Of a stretch of DNA of 18,690 nucleotides, positions 7,556 to 13,589 are shown one piece after another. The translations under genes were made by a program, and so were the position numbers. Source of the DNA: Actinocrinis sp046724665 (lineage in GTDB: Bacteria; Actinomycetota; Actinomycetes; Streptomycetales; Catenulisporaceae); the NCBI GenBank assembly GCA_046724665.1, contig JBKOWZ010000302.1, positions 1-18,690 on the forward strand, written 5' to 3'. The notes under the pieces were generated by a model that made no database searches, was not told where the DNA came from, and saw nothing but the letters and a program-made list of their open reading frames with translations. The stretch's first letter is position 1. Every line of letters starts with the position of its first letter.

Positions 7556-8494
7556 GTGGACGGTGACTTTCGGCCGGGCGGACGCGACCCGCGCGCCGAC
7601 CCTTGGGCGGGACGGTACGGCCCCCGCGAACTGGGCGAGCTCAAGCCGCCAGGGCGCGCGGCACGGCCGCTGCCGCAGGTGGAGGCGGTGCCCGACCTGG
7701 TGATCGAGGAGGTCACCACGGGCTTCTGCGGCGCGGTGGTCCGGGTGGAGAAGACCCCGGGCGGCTTCACCGTGACGCTGGAGGACCGCTTCCGCAAGCA
7801 CCGGGTCTTCCCGCTCGGGCCGGGCTTTCTGTTAGAGGGAAAGCCGGTGGAGTTGGTGCGCCCCAAGCCGACTCCCGCGCAGCCGGGCAGCGGTACGGGC
7901 TCAAGCGCAGGCGCAAGCTCAGGCGTGGCGCGCACCGCATCGGGATCACGCGCGGTGCACGGTCTGCGGGCACGAGTCGCCCGGGAAGGCCGCATCTACG
8001 TCGAAGGCAAGCACGACGCGGAGTTGGTCGAGCGAGTCTGGGGCGACGACCTGCGGATCGAAGGCGTAGTCGTCGAACTGCTGGCCGGCGTCGACTACCT
8101 GCCAGGCATAGTTGCGGACTTCGGCCCGGGAGCCGGACGGCGGCTCGGCGTGCTGGTAGACCACATGGTCGCAGGCTCGAAGGAGACCAGGATCGCCCGC
8201 GAGGTCCAGGAAGGCCGCGAGGACAGCGTGCTGGTACTCGGCCATCCGTACGTGGACATCTGGCAGGCCGTCAAGCCCGAGGCGCTCGGCTTCGAGGCCT
8301 GGCCCAGAGTGCCCAGAAGCGAGGAGTGGAAGCAGGGCGTCTGCGAGCGCCTGCACCGCAAGGACCCGTCCTGGCCGCTCGACCCGCGCGCCGCGTGGCC
8401 GAGAATCCTGGCCGCGGTGACCTCGTACAAGGACCTGGAGCCGACGCTACTCGGCCGGGTCGAGGCCCTGATCGACTTCGTCACCGCCCAATAA
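7556..8494 (+). CDS. DUF3097 domain-containing protein
   Basis: The protein is 312 aa with a GTG start and no ribosome site; see the leaderless promoter just upstream. The N-terminal part (about 40-105) is a small beta-rich domain (VTTGFCGAVVRVEK, GGFTVTLEDRFRKHRVFPLGPG). A Gly/Ser/Ala-rich linker spans about 105-128. The C-terminal part (about 130-312) carries RIYVEGKHDAELVERVWG (146-163), GVLVDHMVAGSKETRIA (198-214), VLGHPYVDIWQAVKP and a terminal YKDLEPTLLGRVEALIDFV. DUF3097 is an actinobacterial family usually near hemW, hrcA and lepA; no function is established that I know of. The VEGKHD motif resembles a Toprim domain, which is my inference (see findings). Codon 93 is a rare TTA. It converges on hemW across a repeat-filled gap. 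Confidence 0.9.
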   Translation: MDGDFRPGGRDPRADPWAGRYGPRELGELKPPGRAARPLPQVEAVPDLVIEEVTTGFCGAVVRVEKTPGGFTVTLEDRFRKHRVFPLGPGFLLEGKPVELVRPKPTPAQPGSGTGSSAGASSGVARTASGSRAVHGLRARVAREGRIYVEGKHDAELVERVWGDDLRIEGVVVELLAGVDYLPGIVADFGPGAGRRLGVLVDHMVAGSKETRIAREVQEGREDSVLVLGHPYVDIWQAVKPEALGFEAWPRVPRSEEWKQGVCERLHRKDPSWPLDPRAAWPRILAAVTSYKDLEPTLLGRVEALIDFVTAQ

Positions 8495-8502
8495 CCCACC
8501 AC

Positions 8503-8529
8503 CCCACAAGTCCCACAAGTCCCACAAGT
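8503..8529 (+). repeat. tandem repeat, 3 perfect copies of CCCACAAGT
   Basis: Three exact 9-bp units begin 9 nt after the DUF3097 stop codon. A related CCCACAAG recurs at 8551-8558, so the array was probably longer or has partly decayed. No function is evident. Confidence 0.9.
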
Positions 8530-8558
8530 CATCGCCCCGCACGTCATCGCCCCACAAG

Positions 8559-8796
<238 letters not shown>

Positions 8797-8831
8797 CAAT
8801 ATACCCATCCACCTGCTGCGATTCTTACTAT

Positions 8832-8861
8832 TATCCGATTACCTATTCACATAATCGGATA
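8832..8861. repeat. 10-bp perfect inverted repeat in AT-rich patch
   Basis: TATCCGATTA at 8832-8841 and TAATCGGATA at 8852-8861 are exact reverse complements with a 10-nt spacer. The patch is much richer in A and T than its surroundings. It may be a weak bidirectional terminator for DUF3097 and hemW or a protein-binding site; there is no T tract to decide. Confidence 0.75.
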
Positions 8862-8896
8862 CGGGTAGATCTTTCGGCCGAGCTACGGGGTCCGGG

Positions 8897-9068
8897 TAAC
8901 CGTGAAATCCACCTAATCCAGATAACTGGAAGCCGGTATCCGGGCGACTGAAAGTCGGTATCGAGGTAACTGGCAGTCGGTATCCGGCAACTGGAGGTCG
9001 GTACCCAGGTAACTGCGGAATCGATATCCAGGTAACTGGAAGTCGGTGTCCGGGTAACTAGGAATCGG
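8897..9068 (-). repeat. phased 22-bp degenerate tandem repeat, 8 copies, abutting hemW 3' end
   Basis: On the plus strand, units begin with TAACTGG or a variant at about 8897, 8923, 8945, 8967, 8988, 9010, 9033 and 9055, giving steps of 26, 22, 22, 21, 22, 23 and 22. The consensus is close to TAACTGGAAGTCGGTATCC plus GGG. The last copy runs into the hemW stop codon (9069-9071). There are no unique spacers, so it is not a CRISPR array. Confidence 0.85.
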
Positions 9069-10289
9069 TTAATCCGTGAGGTCGCGGACTAGGGCGTCGG
9101 CCAGGAGTCGTCCGCGCAGGGTCAGGACCGCATGGCCGTCGGCGAAGGGCAGCGGTTCGAGCAGTTCCTCACCGAGGGCACGGCTCGCCGCCGTCCTGCC
9201 CTCGGCGGAGAGCAACGCGAGGTCGAGCCCGTCAACGAGCCGCAGTTCCAGCAGGATGCGTTCGACTCGGCGGTCGCTTGGTGCGAGCAGTTCGCGCGCC
9301 TGGCCGGGCGACTGTCCGGCCGCGAGGCGCTGAGCGTACGCCGCCGGATGTTTCACGTTCCACCATCGTGTGCCAGCCAAATGGCTGTGCGCGCCCGGCC
9401 CGACGCCCCACCAATCGGCGCCGGTCCAGTACAGAAGGTTGTGCCGACAGCGCGCGTCCTCAGACACCGCCCAGTTGGACACCTCGTACCAGCTGTATCC
9501 CGCACCCGTGAGCATCTCGTCCGCGATGAGGTATCGATCGGCGTGTACGTCGTCGTCGATGCCCGGCAGTTCGCCGCGCTTGATGCGGGCGGCGAGCCGC
9601 GTGCCCTCCTCGACGATCAGTGAGTAAGCCGAGACGTGGTCGGGATACGCGCCGATCACTGCTTCGAGCGAGGCACGCCAGTCGTCGTCGGTCTCACCGG
9701 GCGTTCCGTAGATCAGGTCGAGGTTCACCTGCTCGAATCCCGCGTCGTACGCCCAGCGGACGCATTGCTCGGGGCGGCCCGACGTGTGTCCGCGCTCCAA
9801 GACCTCAAGGACGTGGCGGCGTGCCGACTGCATCCCGAACGAGATCCGATTGAAGCCGCCCTCGGCCAGCTCGACCAGGTACTTCTCGTCCACCGACTCG
9901 GGGTTGGCCTCGGTGGTCACCTCCGCGCCCGCGGCCAGCCCGAACTCATCGCGGATCGTCTTGAGGATCGCCTTCAGGTCGCGGGCGGGCAGCAGTGTCG
10001 GCGTGCCGCCGCCGAAGAACACCGTCTCGACGGGGACGTACCGGTCGCCGAGCACCTGCCGAGCCAGGCGGATCTCGGCGATCGCGCTCTCCGCGTACGA
10101 GGCCTGCGAGGCGCCGCCGCCGAGCTCCTTGGCGGTGTACGTGTTGAAGTCGCAGTACCCGCAGCGAGTCGCGCAGTACGGCACGTGCACGTAGAACCCG
10201 AAGGCCTGCTGCCCGAACGCGGCGACGGACTCGGCAGGCAGAGCGCCGTCGTCCGGGATCGGGTCACCATCGGGTGGAACTGAAGGCAT
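9069..10289 (-). CDS. hemW: radical SAM heme chaperone HemW (coproporphyrinogen III oxidase-like)
   Basis: The protein is 406 aa from the ATG at 10289. The radical SAM cluster motif is C39-x3-C43-x2-C46 in YCATRCGYCDFN, followed by VETVFFGGGTPTLLP (GGGTP at 93-97). HNLLYW (283-288) followed by WWGVGPGAHS is characteristic of HemW and HemN-like proteins. HemW proteins bind heme and insert it into target hemoproteins; older annotations call them oxygen-independent coproporphyrinogen oxidase, which the short form does not perform. The gene sits 78 nt downstream of lepA on the same strand, as in many bacteria, and co-transcription is plausible although an 8-bp inverted repeat lies between them. 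No clear Shine-Dalgarno is present before the ATG. A 22-bp repeat array meets its 3' end. Confidence 0.96.
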   Translation of the reverse strand: MPSVPPDGDPIPDDGALPAESVAAFGQQAFGFYVHVPYCATRCGYCDFNTYTAKELGGGASQASYAESAIAEIRLARQVLGDRYVPVETVFFGGGTPTLLPARDLKAILKTIRDEFGLAAGAEVTTEANPESVDEKYLVELAEGGFNRISFGMQSARRHVLEVLERGHTSGRPEQCVRWAYDAGFEQVNLDLIYGTPGETDDDWRASLEAVIGAYPDHVSAYSLIVEEGTRLAARIKRGELPGIDDDVHADRYLIADEMLTGAGYSWYEVSNWAVSEDARCRHNLLYWTGADWWGVGPGAHSHLAGTRWWNVKHPAAYAQRLAAGQSPGQARELLAPSDRRVERILLELRLVDGLDLALLSAEGRTAASRALGEELLEPLPFADGHAVLTLRGRLLADALVRDLTD

Positions 10290-10310
10290 AAGACGATTGT
10301 CCGTCAGTAC

Positions 10311-10334
10311 GACCGATACACCGGGCTATCGGTC
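10311..10334. repeat. 8-bp inverted repeat between lepA and hemW
   Basis: GACCGATA (10311-10318) and TATCGGTC (10327-10334) are perfect reverse complements around an 8-nt spacer. It is 22-45 nt upstream of the hemW ATG and downstream of the lepA stop on the minus strand. It could be a lepA terminator without a T tract, an intercistronic processing hairpin or a hemW operator. Confidence 0.6.
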
Positions 10335-10367
10335 TACTTCCGATTCCTTTCCTATCTTCCTGATTTC

Positions 10368-12230
10368 TTACTTCTTCTTTGCGTCGGCGGGCGCGTCGGA
10401 GTCGGTGGACAGCGCGGCGATGAAGGCCTCCTGCGGCACCTCCACCCGGCCGACCATCTTCATCCGCTTCTTGCCCTCCTTCTGCTTCTCCAGCAGCTTG
10501 CGCTTACGCGTGATGTCGCCGCCGTAGCACTTGGCCAGCACGTCCTTGCGCATGGCACGTACCGTTTCACGGGCGATCACCCGGGCGCCGATCGCGGCCT
10601 GGATCGGCACCTCGAACTGCTGGCGCGGGATCAGCTCCTTGAGCCGCTCGGCCATCTTCACCCCGTAGTTGTACGACCGGTCCTTGTGCACGATCGAGGA
10701 GAAGGCGTCCACCTTCTCACCGTGCAACAGGATGTCCACCTTCACCAGGTCGGCGGCCTGCTCGCCGGTGGGCTCGTAGTCCAGCGAGGCGTAGCCGCGC
10801 GTCTTGGACTTGAGGGCGTCGAAGAAGTCGAAGATGATCTCGCCGAGCGGCAGCGTGTAGCGCAGCTCGACCCGGTCCTCGGACAGGTAGTCCATGCCGA
10901 GCAGGTTGCCGCGCCGGGACTGGCACAGCTCCATGATCGCGCCGATGTAGTCGGACGGGGCGAGCACGGTGGCGCGCACCATCGGCTCGTACACCTCGGC
11001 GATCTTGCCGTCCGAGGGGAACTCGCTCGGGTTGGTGACCGTGTGCTCCTGACCGTTCTCCATCACCACCCGGTAGACCACGTTGGGCGCGGTGGCGATC
11101 AGGTCGAGGTTGAACTCGCGCTCCAGCCGCTCCCGGATGATCTCCAGGTGCAGCAGGCCGAGGAAGCCGACCCGGAAGCCGAAGCCCAGCGCGGCCGAGG
11201 TCTCCGGCTCGTAGACCAGCGCCGCGTCGTTGAGCCGCAGCTTGTCCAGGGCGTCGCGCAGGTCCGGGTAGTCCGAGCCGTCGATCGGGTACAGCCCGGA
11301 GAAGACCATCGGCTTGGGGTCCTTGTAGCCGCTCAGCGCCGTGGTCGCGCCCTTGACCTGCGCGGTGATGGTGTCGCCGACCTTCGACTGGCGCACGTCC
11401 TTCACGCCGGTGATCAGGTAGCCCACCTCGCCGGCACCTAGGCCGTCCGCGGGCGTCGGCTCCGGGGAGATGACGCCGATCTCCAGCAGTTCGTGCGTCG
11501 CGCCGGTAGACATCATCAGGATGCGTTCGCGTTTGGACAGGTGTCCGTCCACGACACGCACGTACGTCACCACGCCGCGATACGAGTCGTACACCGAGTC
11601 GAAGATCATCGCGCGGGCCTTGCCGTCCGCCGCGCCGACCGGCGCCGGGACGGTGCGCACGACGTGGTCGAGCAGCTCCGGCACGCCCTCGCCGGTCTTG
11701 CCGGAGACCCGCAGCACCTCATCCGGCTCACAGCCGATCAGGTGGGCGAGTTCGGCGGCGTACTTCTCCGGCTGCGCGGCGGGCAGGTCGATCTTGTTGA
11801 GCACCGGAATGATCGTCAGATCATTCTCCAGCGCCATATACAGGTTCGCCAGGGTCTGCGCCTCGATCCCCTGCGCGGCGTCCACCAGCAGAATCGCGCC
11901 CTCACAGGCGGCCAGCGAGCGGGAGACCTCGTAGGTGAAGTCCACGTGGCCGGGCGTGTCGATCAGGTTGAGGATGTGCGTACTGCCGTCGTAGCGCCAC
12001 GGCAGCCGGACCGCCTGGGACTTGATGGTGATGCCGCGCTCGCGCTCGATGTCCATCCGGTCGAGGTACTGAGCGCGCATCTGCCGCTCATCGACGACGC
12101 CGGTCAGTTGCAGCATCCGGTCGGCCAGGGTGGACTTGCCGTGGTCGATGTGCGCGATGATGCAGAAATTGCGGATCAGTGCGGGGTCGGTGCGCGACGG
12201 CTGCGGCACGTTGGGCGGAAGCGAGGGCAA
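10368..12230 (-). CDS. lepA: elongation factor 4 (LepA, back-translocase GTPase)
   Basis: The protein is 620 aa from the TTG at 12230, giving MPSLPPNVPQPSRTDPALIR, which lines up with the Streptomyces LepA N-terminus. The frame continues upstream to 13031, but that part is antisense to the SbcD-like gene and contains no family sequence. GTPase motifs are G1 AHIDHGKST (26-34), RGITIKSQ, G3 DTPGH and G4 NKID. The distinctive LepA C-terminal domain ends with GGDITRKRKLLEKQKEGKKR. LepA is a ribosome-associated GTPase acting in elongation or 30S assembly; its precise role is debated. It is followed by hemW and divergent from the SbcD-like gene, sharing a 177-nt control region with a strong hairpin. 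The TTG start lacks a good Shine-Dalgarno. Confidence 0.96.
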   Translation of the reverse strand: MPSLPPNVPQPSRTDPALIRNFCIIAHIDHGKSTLADRMLQLTGVVDERQMRAQYLDRMDIERERGITIKSQAVRLPWRYDGSTHILNLIDTPGHVDFTYEVSRSLAACEGAILLVDAAQGIEAQTLANLYMALENDLTIIPVLNKIDLPAAQPEKYAAELAHLIGCEPDEVLRVSGKTGEGVPELLDHVVRTVPAPVGAADGKARAMIFDSVYDSYRGVVTYVRVVDGHLSKRERILMMSTGATHELLEIGVISPEPTPADGLGAGEVGYLITGVKDVRQSKVGDTITAQVKGATTALSGYKDPKPMVFSGLYPIDGSDYPDLRDALDKLRLNDAALVYEPETSAALGFGFRVGFLGLLHLEIIRERLEREFNLDLIATAPNVVYRVVMENGQEHTVTNPSEFPSDGKIAEVYEPMVRATVLAPSDYIGAIMELCQSRRGNLLGMDYLSEDRVELRYTLPLGEIIFDFFDALKSKTRGYASLDYEPTGEQAADLVKVDILLHGEKVDAFSSIVHKDRSYNYGVKMAERLKELIPRQQFEVPIQAAIGARVIARETVRAMRKDVLAKCYGGDITRKRKLLEKQKEGKKRMKMVGRVEVPQEAFIAALSTDSDAPADAKKK

Positions 12231-12255
12231 CGAAGTCAGTCCATTCGACTTGTGG

Positions 12256-12291
12256 GAACCGGCTCCATGGTCGCATGGAGCAGCCGGGTTC
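12256..12291. repeat. strong imperfect hairpin upstream of lepA
   Basis: The core is GCTCCATG (12262-12269), loop GTCG, CATGGAGC (12274-12281), a perfect 8-bp stem. Outer GAACCGG and CCGGGTTC extend it with a small bulge. It lies 26-61 nt upstream of the lepA TTG within the lepA/SbcD-like divergent region. It may be a 5' UTR structure of lepA or an operator. Confidence 0.7.
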
Positions 12292-12407
12292 TTCGAACGG
12301 CTTGCGGCGGCCCGCGTTCCGCCGAACGGCCAGCGCAGCGTCGGTGGCGCGTGACATGCTGTAGCCCATCCACACCGCCCGATCTTGGAAGGCTTGGAAG
12401 GCGCTGG

Positions 12408-13589
12408 ATGATCCGGTTCGCGCACTCGGCCGACTGGCAGCTCGGCATGACCCGGCACTACCTCGGCCCGGGCGCCCAGGGCCGTTTCGACCAGGCGCGG
12501 CTGGACGCGATCGAGCGGATCGGACGGATCGCGGCCGCGCAGGGCTGCGAGTTCCTCGTGGTCTGCGGCGACGTGTTCGAGCACGTCCAGGTCGCGCGGC
12601 GCACGGCGGCACCCGCGCTGCGCGCGTTGGGCGCGCTGCCGTTGCCGGTCTACCTGCTGCCGGGCAATCACGACCACCTGTCCTCGGCGGGGATCTACGC
12701 ATCGCACTGGTTCGGCCCGGGGCGTCCGGCGAACGTGCACGTGCTCGACCAGGCCGGCGTGTTCGAGGTGCGGCCGGGCGTCGAACTGCTCGCAGCACCG
12801 TGGGACGGCAAGCAGCCGCCGGTCGAACAGATCGACCGTTTGGCCGCACGCGCTCCGATCATCAGACCGGAGCAGGGAGCCGTGCGCACGGGCACCGTAC
12901 GCATCGCGGTCGGCCACGGCGGTGTGGACACCGAGGCGGCGAAACTTACAGATGATCCGATCAACGTCGCAGCGCTCGAAGCCTCGCTGTCGGAGCGTCG
13001 GATCGATGTCGTCGTCCTCGGCGACCGGCACTCCATGACGTCGGTGGGCGGCACCGGGCGGATCTGGTACTCCGGCGCGCCCGAGCCGACCTCGACGCGT
13101 GAGGTCGATCCGGGTCGCCTACTCGTCATCGACGTCGAGCCGGGCGGCGTACCGATCGTGACGGCGCATCAGGTCGCGACGTGGACGTTCGCCGAGCAGG
13201 ACTTCGCGATGCGCGGCGCCGATTCCGTGACCGACGTGCTCGACTGGCTCGATGCGTTCCCTGAGCCGTCCCGGACCGTCGCCAAGCCGATCCTGCGCGG
13301 TGAACTCACCCTCGCGGAGCACGCGCGGCTGGTCGAGGCGCTTGACCATCGGCGCGACCTGTTCGCGGCGATTCCCTCGTCCGGCCGCAGCGATCTGCGG
13401 ATCCGCTCGCAGGACGGCGACTTCGCCGACCTGGAGCTGACCGGCTTCGCGGCCGAGACGCTGGCCGAGTTGCGCGAGGCCGGCGGCGACGGGGCGACCG
13501 ACGCGCTCGCACTTCTGCTGCGGCTCACCGGGAGCGTGGGTGTGGGTATGGGCGCAGGCACCGCGATAGGCGGGAGCGTGGCGCCGTGA
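12408..13589 (+). CDS. SbcD/Mre11-like metallophosphoesterase (DNA repair exonuclease family)
   Basis: The protein is 393 aa from the ATG at 12408, with GGAAGG about eight bases upstream. The frame is open far upstream, but that part is the lepA shadow. It starts MIRFAHSADWQLGMTRHYL, a calcineurin-type nuclease N-terminus. Visible metal-site motifs are HSADWQ (D9, Q11), GDVFE (54-58), GNHD (86-89), VGHGG (H170) and LGDRHS (205-209). Canonical Mre11/SbcD has DxH at motif I and GHxH at motif V; here Q and D replace those His residues. The C-terminal third (about 260-393) is a helical capping region ending in a Gly/Ala-rich tail. It probably works with the next gene, which it overlaps as GTGA, as an SbcCD- or YhaON-like nuclease complex on DNA ends. 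It is not sbcD in the strict sense. Confidence 0.88.
   Translation: MIRFAHSADWQLGMTRHYLGPGAQGRFDQARLDAIERIGRIAAAQGCEFLVVCGDVFEHVQVARRTAAPALRALGALPLPVYLLPGNHDHLSSAGIYASHWFGPGRPANVHVLDQAGVFEVRPGVELLAAPWDGKQPPVEQIDRLAARAPIIRPEQGAVRTGTVRIAVGHGGVDTEAAKLTDDPINVAALEASLSERRIDVVVLGDRHSMTSVGGTGRIWYSGAPEPTSTREVDPGRLLVIDVEPGGVPIVTAHQVATWTFAEQDFAMRGADSVTDVLDWLDAFPEPSRTVAKPILRGELTLAEHARLVEALDHRRDLFAAIPSSGRSDLRIRSQDGDFADLELTGFAAETLAELREAGGDGATDALALLLRLTGSVGVGMGAGTAIGGSVAP

Noticed and set aside
8897..9068. CRISPR array
   Set aside because: The units are contiguous at about 22 bp and degenerate, with no unique spacers and no cas genes nearby.
11493..12407. Upstream extension of the SbcD-like frame
   Set aside because: This part is antisense to lepA; the recognisable nuclease N-terminus and a good ribosome site begin at 12408.
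12231..13031. Upstream extension of the lepA frame
   Set aside because: It is antisense to the SbcD-like gene and has no LepA sequence; homology starts at the TTG at 12230.
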